Shown: piece after piece, positions 52,896-61,516 of the stretch
How positions within the stretch are numbered: the first letter of the stretch is position 1
Layout of the letters: every line of letters begins with the position of its first letter
Source of the DNA: Dechloromonas denitrificans
GTDB lineage: Bacteria; Pseudomonadota; Gammaproteobacteria; Burkholderiales; Rhodocyclaceae
Assembly (NCBI RefSeq): GCF_020510665.1
Contig: NZ_CP075187.1
Location: forward strand, 1,694,501-1,758,500
Reading direction: 5' to 3'
DNA: 64,000 nucleotides
The notes under the pieces: model-generated
Database searches by the model: none
What the model was told of the DNA's origin: nothing
What the model saw: only the letters and a program-made list of their open reading frames with translations
Made by a program: the position numbers and the translations under genes

Positions 52896-55800
52896 CGATG
52901 ACTCCGATTTTGACGGCGCAGGGCCGACAAGCCGCCACCGCAGGTCGCCAGCAACAGAAGCGAAGAACCAAGCAAGGCCAGTACGGCCGGCGGGGCAGGG
53001 GGTGGCGTGTTCTCTACTTTTTCCAGCCGCATGCCCTGGATCGGTGGCGGTTTCGGTGCGGCTGGCGGCGGTGAGAGATCGGCGGCGCGCTGCGGCTGGG
53101 TCGGGGAGGGCGCTGCCGGCTGTGTGGCAGCCAGCCCGAAGCCCGGCGCGACAAATTTTTCGAAGGCGGCATTGCTGCTCTGTACATCATGGCGCTTGGC
53201 CAGTTCGCGATAACGCTCCTTGAGTTCGGCGACGGTCTTGGCATCGGCCTGCCAGTAACCCTGGCGGGCCATTTCCAGCATTTTTTCCATCGTCTGGGCC
53301 AGCGCATGCGGGTTGTTCTGCTCGAACCACTGCTTCAAGCCGAGCTTGTGCTTGTCGCGAACATAGACATCGACGAACTCCTGCCACTGATCGTCGCGGA
53401 CAATTTCGCGCGACACCGTGGTCCACCCGGTGAAGTTGTTGACCGAGTCGAGCACCTGCAGCGTGCCGGAATAGCCTTCATCCATCAGGCCCTTGATATA
53501 GCCAGGGTGGAAATTGCGGGTCGCCAGCTCCTTGGCGAGAAACTGGGCGGCGCCCTCGACCTTGCCCGAGCCCGCATTGGGTCCCGCTCCGCGCAGATTG
53601 GAGATGTAGAGTTCCGGCGCCTTGCCGTCGAGTTGGCGCACCGCCGCACCGATCCCGCCGAGGTACTGGAAGGGATCGTCGGTGGTCAGCATGCCGTAGA
53701 GGTTGGAGGTGCGCGACAGCACGGCGCCTTCGGTGCCTTTCAGGTGCTCGGCGTAGAGATTGACCTGGCCGCCCTTGCCCTCGCTGCCGGCGATGCCTTT
53801 GCTGCCCCAGGTCGATTCGTCGGTGCCGTAGGCAAACTGCATCTTGGAAAGGTAGATATTGGCCAGCTTGCGGTCGCCCTCGGCCTTGTTCTTCCAGGTG
53901 TCGGTGGCCAGTGCTGCATCGTCCAGACCGGTGCCGTAACGGCCGGATTCGGAGGAGAAGATGCGCGTCTCCGATGCCTTCCTGGCTGCCGCTTCCGGCA
54001 CGCCTTGCTTGACCAGACGGGCAGCGATGGCGCGGCTGTTGGCGTACATCGGGTTGTCGCTTTCTTCGGCGCGGGCCGCCAGTTCGACCGCCTTGGCCAG
54101 TTGCTTCATGGCGTTCGGAAAATGGTCGCGATAGAGGCCGGTGGCCGAGAGCACGACATCGACGCGCGGTCGCTGCAATTGCTCGCGCGGCACCAGCCTG
54201 ACGTCGATCACCCGACCGCCGCTATCCCACACCGGTTCGACGCCCATCGCCCACAATGCTTGCGCTTCGAGCAGGCCCTGGTGACGCATGGTTTCGACCG
54301 ACCACAACGAGAAGGCGAGCTTCTTCGGCGCTTTGCCGGCTTTTGCCCGGTGCGCGGCGATCAGTGCTTCGGCGGCTTCCTTGCCGGCGGCCCAGGCTTG
54401 CTGGGTCGGCACCCGTGACGGATCGAAGCCGTACAGATTGCGCCCGGTTGGCAGCGCATCCGGGTTCTTCATCGGATCGCCGCCGTAGGAGGTCGGCCGA
54501 TGCTGGCCGGCCAGCGCCGAGAGCAGGCCATCCATTTCGCCGGCCGCACCGAGATCGGCATACCAGCGCTTGCCTTGGGCCAGTTGTCCGGCCAGCTTGG
54601 CGTCGGCCGGTACCTTGCCATCGGCCAGGTAGCTGGTGAGCAGTTGCCACGGCGCCGACTCGGCCAGTTTCTGATAGTCGCCGACGAAGGTTTCATCGAG
54701 GTCATCCTCCTTGACCCCGGCGGCGCGGGCGGCGGCTTCCCAGTAGGGCTTGCCGAGCATCAGCAGCACGGTGCCGAGGCGATGCTTTTCGAGCGGTGGC
54801 GTACCGAAGGTGTGCAGGCCGAGCGGCTGGGCGGTCTGCGCCAGTTCGTGCAGGTGGTCGTGCAGTTCGTTGATGAACAGCGGGAATTCGCGCTCGATGC
54901 GCTCGTCGTTCCAGCCCATGTCCTTGCCGATGCGTTCGGTTTTGACCTGTTTTTTCAGGTCGACCGCCAGCTTGCCCTTCACCGAGCCTTCGTCCTGGGC
55001 CAGCCAGGCGTGCAGCAGGTCGTGGATTTTGGTCAGCACATCATGCAGGCCGGCTGGTGCGAAGGGCGGTGTCTGGTGGCTGACGGTGACAGCCCGGCCG
55101 CGACGCTTGGTCTGCAGCGCTTCGCCGATGTTGTCGACAATGTAGGGATAAACGACCGGCACATCTCCGACGGCGAGCATCGGGTAGTCGGACATCGACA
55201 GCCCGCGCTCCTTGCCTGGCAGCCATTCCTGCGAGCCGTGCGTGCCGTAATGGATGATCGCATCGGCCTTGAAACCGGCCCGCGCCCACAGGTACTGGGC
55301 CAGGTAGAAGTGCGATGGGGCAGCCTTGGTCGAGTGGTAGAGCGCCTTTTCCTTTTCTTCCCAGCGTTCGCCGCGCGGGGCCTGCGGCGTGAAGATGATT
55401 TTGCCGGCCGCAAAGCGCGGGATGACGAACACCGCTTCGCCGCGGTCGACGATGACCATGGCCGATTTTTCAGGCGCACCCCAGCGTTCGTTCAACTCGT
55501 TGCGCACGTCCGGCGGCAGTCCATCCAGCCAGGCGCGGTAGGTCTTGACCGGCAGGCGCTCGGCCAGCCCGTCGTTGAGCAATGACTGTAGTTCGCCATC
55601 GCGATAGTAAGGCGCGAGCAGGCGCTGCAGATTGTTGATCAGCACGGTTTCTTCGTCGGCGCGCGTGTCATAGCCGGCGGCCTGCAGCATTTTCAAGGTG
55701 GCGACGGCGCTGCGCGTGACGTTGAGGTAGGAGGCCGACAGGTTTTTTTCGCCCGGTGGGTAATTCCAGTAGAACACGGCGACTTTCTTGTCGGCGTTGT

Positions 55801-56860
55801 TCAGGCGCTGCAGACGGACCAGATTCAACGCCTTGTTGGTCACGGCAGCAGTCTGCTCGGCGATGACATGGGTTTCGCCATCCGGCTTGCGCGTCGTGTT
55901 GCTCACCACAGCATCGATGATCCCGGCGTATTCGCCTTGCGCCAGATAGAACGGTACATCGATCAGCGGCAAGCCTTGCGGATCTGCCCGCCAGGCTGCT
56001 TCGTCGCCCTTGCGGTAGGCCAGCGCCTGGATGACCGGAATGCCAAGCTTGGCCAGTTCGCTGCGCCGGCCTTCCGGGTCGAGCACGATCTGGGTGTTGA
56101 TCACCGCGTCGGCCACCACTTTGCCGCCGGCCGTCAGCATCGCTTCGTGCGGACCGAGAACCCCGGCGTAGTAGGGGAGTGCAATAGCGCCGGCAGCCTC
56201 GATGCGGCGAATCATGTCATCGATGAAGGCGGTTTGTTCGGCACCAATGTAGATCTGGTGAAAGGCGATTGCCACGGTCGGCGGCCGCTTGGCCGGATCG
56301 ATCCCTTTCCAGCGAAAATAGTCGGTCGGTGTGGCGAAGATCAAATTCGGTGCTTTCGGGTGGTAGACCGCGGCATCCGGGAAAATGAAGGGCGGCGCAA
56401 TACCCGCCGTCGACTGGCCGCGCCGATCGGCCGCCAGCGTCTTGAAGAAGCCTTCGTAATTGGCTCGGCCGCCGTTGGTGTAATAGGCGTGCAGACGTTC
56501 GGCAACGGCTTTGGGGAAACCTTCAGCCAGCGGCCCGTTGTCGCGCATCCAGATATGCGGCGCCTTGAGGCCGGGCAGCACCTTGGCCAGTTTGCCTTTG
56601 ACCGCATCCTGCATGTGACTGCGCGCGGCATCGAAGAGCACGATATCGTGGCCCTTGAACAAGGTATCGATCTGCTCGACGGGCAGTCGTTCGGCGAAAT
56701 GCGCTTCGACCTTGAAACCATGCGCCGCACCGATTTCGGCAACCGTCCTGAATTTGGCAGGGGGTACCGGAGAGGTGGCGATGATGAGAATGGACTCAGC
56801 CGACGCCCACTGGGTAAACAGCAGGGTCGCGACGAGCAAAATGCGGCTTAACAAAGACAT
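52892..56860 (-). CDS. Exported CobN/HmuS-like chelatase-fold protein
   Basis: 1322 residues, the size of CobN, BchH and HmuS large chelatase subunits. Family stretches include VAVFYWNYPPGEKNLSASYLNV, IIHYGTHGSQEWLPGKERGLS, VVYPYIVDNIGEALQTKRRG, ESDNPMYANSRAIAARL, RTSNLYGMLTTDDPFQYLGGIGAAVR and VNNFTGWTTVSREIVRDDQW. Unlike cobaltochelatase, it begins with a signal peptide (MSLLSRILLVATLLFTQWASA) and ends with a Pro-rich linker and one membrane helix (VLALLGSSLLLLATCGG) plus a basic tail. It should therefore act in the periplasm. No CobS/CobT or BchI/BchD partner is present. Bacteroidota HmuS removes iron from heme, and this gene's neighbours match that system. Confidence 0.9.
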   Translation of the reverse strand: MSLLSRILLVATLLFTQWASAESILIIATSPVPPAKFRTVAEIGAAHGFKVEAHFAERLPVEQIDTLFKGHDIVLFDAARSHMQDAVKGKLAKVLPGLKAPHIWMRDNGPLAEGFPKAVAERLHAYYTNGGRANYEGFFKTLAADRRGQSTAGIAPPFIFPDAAVYHPKAPNLIFATPTDYFRWKGIDPAKRPPTVAIAFHQIYIGAEQTAFIDDMIRRIEAAGAIALPYYAGVLGPHEAMLTAGGKVVADAVINTQIVLDPEGRRSELAKLGIPVIQALAYRKGDEAAWRADPQGLPLIDVPFYLAQGEYAGIIDAVVSNTTRKPDGETHVIAEQTAAVTNKALNLVRLQRLNNADKKVAVFYWNYPPGEKNLSASYLNVTRSAVATLKMLQAAGYDTRADEETVLINNLQRLLAPYYRDGELQSLLNDGLAERLPVKTYRAWLDGLPPDVRNELNERWGAPEKSAMVIVDRGEAVFVIPRFAAGKIIFTPQAPRGERWEEKEKALYHSTKAAPSHFYLAQYLWARAGFKADAIIHYGTHGSQEWLPGKERGLSMSDYPMLAVGDVPVVYPYIVDNIGEALQTKRRGRAVTVSHQTPPFAPAGLHDVLTKIHDLLHAWLAQDEGSVKGKLAVDLKKQVKTERIGKDMGWNDERIEREFPLFINELHDHLHELAQTAQPLGLHTFGTPPLEKHRLGTVLLMLGKPYWEAAARAAGVKEDDLDETFVGDYQKLAESAPWQLLTSYLADGKVPADAKLAGQLAQGKRWYADLGAAGEMDGLLSALAGQHRPTSYGGDPMKNPDALPTGRNLYGFDPSRVPTQQAWAAGKEAAEALIAAHRAKAGKAPKKLAFSLWSVETMRHQGLLEAQALWAMGVEPVWDSGGRVIDVRLVPREQLQRPRVDVVLSATGLYRDHFPNAMKQLAKAVELAARAEESDNPMYANSRAIAARLVKQGVPEAAARKASETRIFSSESGRYGTGLDDAALATDTWKNKAEGDRKLANIYLSKMQFAYGTDESTWGSKGIAGSEGKGGQVNLYAEHLKGTEGAVLSRTSNLYGMLTTDDPFQYLGGIGAAVRQLDGKAPELYISNLRGAGPNAGSGKVEGAAQFLAKELATRNFHPGYIKGLMDEGYSGTLQVLDSVNNFTGWTTVSREIVRDDQWQEFVDVYVRDKHKLGLKQWFEQNNPHALAQTMEKMLEMARQGYWQADAKTVAELKERYRELAKRHDVQSSNAAFEKFVAPGFGLAATQPAAPSPTQPQRAADLSPPPAAPKPPPIQGMRLEKVENTPPPAPPAVLALLGSSLLLLATCGGGLSALRRQNRSHR

Positions 56861-56887
56861 GCGTTTCCTGGCAGGCAATCGGTTGAA

Positions 56888-57151
56888 TCAGTGGAAGACG
56901 GCCAGCTGGTCGCCGGTATCGGGGGAAAGATCATCGGCAATGGCGAAATGGAGTTGCGTCCATTCCTGTTCGAGATGTCGTCCCAGCTGTTTCAGTGACG
57001 GGGCAATCTCGCTGTCCGGATAGCGTTGCAAGCGAGCCAACTGACGACGTATGTCGAGTGCCTGCTGCGGACAACCGAGGCATGAGAATTCGGTCATTTG
57101 CGACAGCAGGGTGCCGATCAAGGCATCGGCTTCGGTTTTTTTTGCAGACAT
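56888..57151 (-). CDS. Small CxxC protein in the hmu-like operon
   Basis: 87 residues, with no signal peptide or membrane helix. The motif SCLGCPQQALDIRRQLARLQRYPDSEIAP contains the only two cysteines (C-x2-C), which could bind metal or heme or act in redox. An 8-A run near the start codon (codons 3-6) is a possible slippage site. It lies between the heme receptor and the CobN-like gene, 27 bases before the latter. It is unlike HmuY, which is an exported lipoprotein of about 200 residues. The family is unknown to me. Confidence 0.65.
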   Translation of the reverse strand: MSAKKTEADALIGTLLSQMTEFSCLGCPQQALDIRRQLARLQRYPDSEIAPSLKQLGRHLEQEWTQLHFAIADDLSPDTGDQLAVFH

Positions 57152-57161
57152 GGGGATTCCA

Positions 57162-57200
57162 AAAAAGACGCTGGCAACCTTGGTGAGCTGGCTGCCAGCG
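57162..57200 (-). terminator. Internal terminator after the heme receptor gene
   Basis: On the minus strand CGCTGGCA and TGCCAGCG close a 16-base loop and are followed by TCTTTTTT, just before the ribosome-binding site of the 87-residue protein. It probably reduces read-through from the receptor into the chelatase genes. Confidence 0.7.
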
Positions 57201-57232
57201 CAAAGCGGACTGGTTGAGTGATGGGCTGCCGG

Positions 57233-59488
57233 CTAGAACTGATATTTCAGGCTGAGCGAAGCATTGCGTCCCGGCTGGCTGAATGCATCGATCTGGGCAT
57301 ACGTCGGCGACTGATTGCGGACATCGGCCCACAGAAAATATTTGCGGTCGAACAGGTTGAAAATGCCGCCGTTCAGGGTGAGATTTTTGTTGATCTGGTA
57401 ATAAGCGGTCAGGTCGAGAATCGCAAAGCCGCCGGTGTTGTAGCTGCTTGTCGTATCAGGATTGCGCTTTTTGCGCTCGACCGCGGTCAGCATCAATTGC
57501 GAGCCGTATTGCTGGCCGTTGTCATAGCGCAAGCCAAGAACGACCTTGTCCGGATCAATCGTTGCCAATGGCGTCTTTACGCCGTTCTGCCGAGCATCGC
57601 CGATGGTGTGGGCATAACTGGCCGAAGCGCTCCAGTCACGATGAAACGCCCAGTCGCCACGAAATTCGTAGCCGCTGATTTCGACATTGCTCAGGTTGAT
57701 GGTCTTGTAAACATCCGGCGTCGGAGCGGCGTTTGATTCGACCAGCACGTTGCTCGCAATGAAATTCTTGTACTCACCGCGGAAGGCGCTGGCGCTATAC
57801 CGTACCGACTGGCTCCTGCCGCGTATCCCCAGTTCGACCGAATCGCTGGTTTCCGGCTTGAGTTCAGGATTGCCGAGCGAAGTATAAGGATCGGCGGCCG
57901 TCAGGTTGGTGACGCCACCATTGACCTGGGTCGGCGTCGGTGCGCGGAAACCGTGAGCGTACTGGGCGAACAGGTTGGCCATCGGGTCGAGCTTCCAGAT
58001 TACGCCGAATTTCGGCGAAACCTCGCGTCCATCGAGCTTGGCCGGTTCGGTTGTGTTATTGACCCGGTACAGGCTGTCGGCCTTGGGCGTCATCTTGAAG
58101 CTGTCAAAACGAACGCCGGGAATCAGGCTGAACGGGCCGATGCCGATTTCATCCTGGACAAAGGCACCAAGCAAGCTGTAGTCGGTATCCGGGAAGCTCT
58201 TGTTTTTGACGAAAGCTGCCCCGGCGCTGTTGTAGCCATCCTTGAGCGAGGTGACCTCGGTTGTGCTGGCATCCATGCCGTAGATGATCCGGTGGCTGAT
58301 GTATTCACCGAAATTGCTTTCCAGTTGCAAGCTGCCGCCAATCACCTCTTCGGCATACCGGGTGTCACGCCAACGTGAAGTGCCCCACGAACTGGCGGTA
58401 CTCTTGCCTTCCAGACCCCATTGGCGATTTTCCGATTGCTGGTTGTACAAGGCGGCCGTCATCCGCTGGAACAGTGGGTTGTCGATATTGTTGTAGTCGT
58501 AATCGAGCTTGAACAAGCGGCGCGTAATATCCTCGCGCAGGGCCACCTGATTCAGCCCGGCTGCAGCATAGGCATCGCCGAGGAAGCTGAGAGCGGTCGT
58601 ATCGACCTGGCGATCCAGGTTTTCTGCCGTCAGCTTGATCTTGTGATTTCTGTTCGGCTTGATGACGACTTTGCCGAGCACGTAATTCGACTGCGTATCC
58701 TGTGGGTTCGGTACCGTACGCGTGACATTGCTGGCGTGGTTGTCGCCCTTGTTGTCGGTTTCATGGCCTCGCCGCAAACTGGCCAGCAGCATGGCCTCGA
58801 CCGTTTCATCGGCATAGGCGAACGAGGGAACGGTGGTCCAGCTATTGTCGACCGTGGAATAAGCGAGTTTGAGTGCCGTTTGCGAAGGTTTGCCCAGCGT
58901 CAGCAGATCACCGGGATCCTTGGTCAGGAAAGAAACGGCGCCGGCCAGCCCGTCGCTGCCAAACTGGGTCGATGAAGGGCCACGCAGGATTTCAACCCGT
59001 TTGTAAGCCTCGATATCGATATAGTCGCCGCGCCCGGCCGCATAAGGACCGCTGGCATAACTGGCCGGCAGGCGGACGCCATCGACCTGCAACAGGACCT
59101 GGTTGCCCTCAAGCCCACGAATATTGATCCCTTCGTTACCGCTCCGGCCGGTGGCGCGAAACACGCCGGAAGCCCGATTTGGCTCTGACCGGACCGAGAC
59201 ACCGGATTCGTATCGCAGCATATCCTTGATGTCGGCAGCTTGCTCCTGCTCGATGCGCTTGTCGGAAATACTGGTGATGGTGTTGGCCACATCATGCACA
59301 TCCTGTTCAGTGCGCGTTGCCGAAACAACTACGTCGGCCAGTTGCAGGCCGCCCGGACGTTCACTTCTGGCCAGGGTAGCGGCTGGTTCGGCCAAGACAT
59401 TTGGCGACAAACCAGCGCAAAGCAAGCTGATAACAACGGAAAGATAGCGACGCTTTAAAAGATGCGGCGGGACAACGGCATAACCCAT
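57233..59488 (-). CDS. TonB-dependent heme/hemoglobin receptor (HmuR type)
   Basis: 751 residues from ATG 59488, which has GGGGAA upstream; the frame runs 34 codons further but over the leader. A long signal region ends near VLAEP. The plug has DMLRYESGVSVRSEPNRASGVFRATGRSGNEGINIRGLEGNQVLLQVDGVRLP, the pattern of the heme/hemoglobin/transferrin receptor family (PhuR, HmuR, BhuR). The barrel ends NASLSLKYQF. It is the first gene of the hmu-like operon, behind a strong promoter with a Fur-like box, and is followed by an internal terminator. Confidence 0.92.
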   Translation of the reverse strand: MGYAVVPPHLLKRRYLSVVISLLCAGLSPNVLAEPAATLARSERPGGLQLADVVVSATRTEQDVHDVANTITSISDKRIEQEQAADIKDMLRYESGVSVRSEPNRASGVFRATGRSGNEGINIRGLEGNQVLLQVDGVRLPASYASGPYAAGRGDYIDIEAYKRVEILRGPSSTQFGSDGLAGAVSFLTKDPGDLLTLGKPSQTALKLAYSTVDNSWTTVPSFAYADETVEAMLLASLRRGHETDNKGDNHASNVTRTVPNPQDTQSNYVLGKVVIKPNRNHKIKLTAENLDRQVDTTALSFLGDAYAAAGLNQVALREDITRRLFKLDYDYNNIDNPLFQRMTAALYNQQSENRQWGLEGKSTASSWGTSRWRDTRYAEEVIGGSLQLESNFGEYISHRIIYGMDASTTEVTSLKDGYNSAGAAFVKNKSFPDTDYSLLGAFVQDEIGIGPFSLIPGVRFDSFKMTPKADSLYRVNNTTEPAKLDGREVSPKFGVIWKLDPMANLFAQYAHGFRAPTPTQVNGGVTNLTAADPYTSLGNPELKPETSDSVELGIRGRSQSVRYSASAFRGEYKNFIASNVLVESNAAPTPDVYKTINLSNVEISGYEFRGDWAFHRDWSASASYAHTIGDARQNGVKTPLATIDPDKVVLGLRYDNGQQYGSQLMLTAVERKKRNPDTTSSYNTGGFAILDLTAYYQINKNLTLNGGIFNLFDRKYFLWADVRNQSPTYAQIDAFSQPGRNASLSLKYQF

Positions 59489-59611
59489 GAAATTCCCCAG
59501 AATAATCAGATCTGGCGAGCTGCCTGGGGCGGATGCCGTGGGTGGCTGGCTAATAAACGTCGTGCAAATTGATTTTTTTGGCGATAGCAAGAAGCATCAC
59601 CAATTCGTTAA

Positions 59612-59626
59612 CAAGAATCATTATCA
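59612..59626. promoter_or_regulatory. Fur-like box at the heme receptor promoter
   Basis: CAAGAATCATTATCA matches the Fur 7-1-7 model at 11 of 14 positions, with the right half ATTATCA perfect. It overlaps the -10 of the promoter at 59620-59648. Confidence 0.65.
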
Positions 59627-59648
59627 ATTCGACAAACGGGTTTGTCAA
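59620..59648 (-). promoter_or_regulatory. Promoter of the hmu-like operon
   Basis: On the minus strand a perfect TTGACA (59648-59643), a 17-base spacer and GATAAT (59625-59620). Predicted start near 59613, leader about 125 bases, containing one AGCCAGCC octamer. Confidence 0.75.
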
Positions 59649-59669
59649 TCAATAATCCCCCGACAACGC

Positions 59670-60569
59670 CTATGGAAACAGCCGAAAAGCCTGCTTGATC
59701 GTTGTGCAATGAATCTGGACCGTGTCCTCGATACGCCGCGCATAGCCGCCAGCCATGGCAACAGCCACGGCAACCTGATGCTGCCGGCAATGTTCGAAAA
59801 CGCGCAGGTCGCGTTCGGCCAGGCCATCGAAACTGAGACTCAGACGACCGAAACGGTCGTCGTAATAAGGATCGGCACCCGCCAGATAAATCACCAGATC
59901 CGGTCGCGACAAATCGAACGCCAGATCAAGGCCATCGGCCAGGCGCAACAAGTAAGCCTGATCGGTGCAAGCATCGGGCAGTTCGATATCAAGGTCGCTG
60001 ATTTCCTTGGTGAACGGGAAATTGTGCGCCCCGTGCATCGAGAAAGTAAAAATGCTGTCATCGCCAGCCAGGATGCTGGCCGTGCCATTGCCCTGATGAA
60101 CATCGCAATCAATGATCAACACCCGTCCGGCACGACCTTCGGCCTGCATGGCTCGCGCAGCCACTGCCGCATCGTTGAAAACGCAAAATCCTTCGCCGCG
60201 ATTGCGGAAGGCATGATGCGTGCCGCCGGCCAGGTTGGCGGCTGCGCCATCGTCAAGTGCGGCCCGGCAGGCTGCCAGCGTCGCTCCGGCCGAGCGGCGG
60301 GAGCGCTCAACCATCGCCGCACTCCATGGAAAGCCGATCGCTTTTTGTTCCGATTCGCTCAGTTGACCGCGGCAAACACGCTGGATGTACTCAAGATCAT
60401 GCGCGCGGGCCAACGCTTCATCGCTGGCCGCTGCCGGCAGGTGAAAGTCGGTTTCGGCAAACAGGCCACTGTCGAGCAGGGCAGCGCGCAAGCGGGAATA
60501 TTTCTCCATCGGAAAGCGATGGCCATCCGGTAGCGGGAGAACAAAAATATCGGTGTAGAACAGTTTCAT
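59670..60569 (-). CDS. Histone-deacetylase/AcuC family metal-dependent amidohydrolase
   Basis: 299 residues of the arginase/deacetylase fold. The zinc and catalytic residues are present: LAGGTHHAFRNRGEGFCVFNDAA (His pair), LIIDCDVHQGNG (metal ligands Asp and His) and YLAGADPYYDDRFGRLS (second Asp). Bacterial members deacetylate acetylpolyamines, acetyl-CoA synthetase or unknown amides. The substrate here is not evident. It lies upstream of the heme operon on the same strand, but the operon has its own promoter. Confidence 0.88.
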   Translation of the reverse strand: MKLFYTDIFVLPLPDGHRFPMEKYSRLRAALLDSGLFAETDFHLPAAASDEALARAHDLEYIQRVCRGQLSESEQKAIGFPWSAAMVERSRRSAGATLAACRAALDDGAAANLAGGTHHAFRNRGEGFCVFNDAAVAARAMQAEGRAGRVLIIDCDVHQGNGTASILAGDDSIFTFSMHGAHNFPFTKEISDLDIELPDACTDQAYLLRLADGLDLAFDLSRPDLVIYLAGADPYYDDRFGRLSLSFDGLAERDLRVFEHCRQHQVAVAVAMAGGYARRIEDTVQIHCTTIKQAFRLFP

Positions 60570-60588
60570 GGCTGAACGCTGTCATTCA

Positions 60589-60621
60589 GCGCAAAGCAAA
60601 CCGCATGGGCCTGCTTTGCGC
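60589..60621. repeat. 10-bp inverted repeat upstream of the deacetylase gene
   Basis: GCGCAAAGCA (60589-60598) and TGCTTTGCGC (60612-60621) form a perfect stem with a 13-base loop in the 71-base gap between the thioredoxin-like and deacetylase genes. No T-run follows on either strand, so it is not a clear terminator. Confidence 0.45.
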
Positions 60622-60640
60622 CATCGGTCGCGGCGACCGC

Positions 60641-61498
60641 TCAGTTCAGCGCGGCCGACATCTTGCGCCGGAATTCGCGGATCAGATCGTCGTATTGATC
60701 GCTGCCACCGAGTGCTTCGAACAATTGCAGCACCGCCTTGCGGCCGGCCCCTTCGTCGAAACTGCGGTCGCGGATGACCACTTCGAGCGCCGCTTCGAGT
60801 GCCTCGCGGAAGCGGCTTTGTGCCGCATAGGCGCGTGATAGTTCGAGACGGGCAGCATGATCGGCCGGGTTGGCCGCCAGTCGGGCTTCGATCTCGGCCG
60901 TATCGGCAGCACCGGCGGTCAGCGCCAGACGGGCCCGCAGGGCGTTGGCCCGATCGACTTCCTGGCTGTATTCACCGCCGAGCAGTTCGCCGGCTTCGTC
61001 GTTGCGGCCAAGATGCATCAGGACTTCAACGGCATCGAGCTGAATCGCCTGATCTTCCGGTTTGGCACGGCTGGCTTCGATCAGCTTGGCCAATGCCTCT
61101 TCGAACTGGCCGTTGGCACAAAGTTCTGCCGCTTCTTCACGCGGGTTGCTGCCGGTGGCCGGCGGCAGGGCAAAGCGGTCGAGAAAAGCGCGAATCTGGC
61201 CCTCCGGCAAAGCGCCGGTAAATTCATCGACCAACTGCCCCTGGAACAGGACCTTGACCGTCGGAATGCTGCGCACGCCAAAGTGCTGGGCCAGCTCGGG
61301 CGATTCATCGGCATTGACCTTGGCCAGCAGGAAACGACCGGCATATTCCTCGGCCAGCTTTTCCAGCAAGGGTTTCAAGGTCTTGCACGGCTCGCACCAC
61401 GGTGCCCAGAAATCGACGACAACCGGCACTTCCTGCGCCGGCGCGAGAACCTTGCTTTCGAATTCTTCGAGGGAAACGTCAAAGTGGAATTGGGACAT
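60641..61498 (-). CDS. cnoX: CnoX/YbbN-type thioredoxin-TPR protein
   Basis: 285 residues. An N-terminal thioredoxin domain (about 1-110) has the active-site motif WAPWCEPCK with both Cys35 and Cys38. It is followed by a TPR-like C-terminal region (AELCANGQFEEALAKL, RLELSRAYAAQSRFREALEAAL, RKAVLQLFEALG). This is the YbbN/CnoX architecture, a holdase that passes clients to DnaK or GroEL. E. coli CnoX lacks a complete CxxC; this one has it, so it may also be an oxidoreductase. It is 18 bases downstream of the FAS-like gene at 61517. Confidence 0.9.
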   Translation of the reverse strand: MSQFHFDVSLEEFESKVLAPAQEVPVVVDFWAPWCEPCKTLKPLLEKLAEEYAGRFLLAKVNADESPELAQHFGVRSIPTVKVLFQGQLVDEFTGALPEGQIRAFLDRFALPPATGSNPREEAAELCANGQFEEALAKLIEASRAKPEDQAIQLDAVEVLMHLGRNDEAGELLGGEYSQEVDRANALRARLALTAGAADTAEIEARLAANPADHAARLELSRAYAAQSRFREALEAALEVVIRDRSFDEGAGRKAVLQLFEALGGSDQYDDLIREFRRKMSAALN

Positions 61499-61516
61499 GG
61501 TTTGAGCCTGTAAAAG

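Noticed and set aside
53189..54418. 409-codon open frame opposite the CobN-like gene
   Set aside because: Antisense shadow. The minus-strand frame has signal peptide, family motifs and overlaps with its neighbours.
52892..59488. Cobalamin riboswitch and B12 operon interpretation of the CobN-like gene
   Set aside because: I see no B12-box or riboswitch-like leader and no other cob gene. Signal peptide, C-terminal anchor, heme receptor and Fur-like box favour the heme interpretation.
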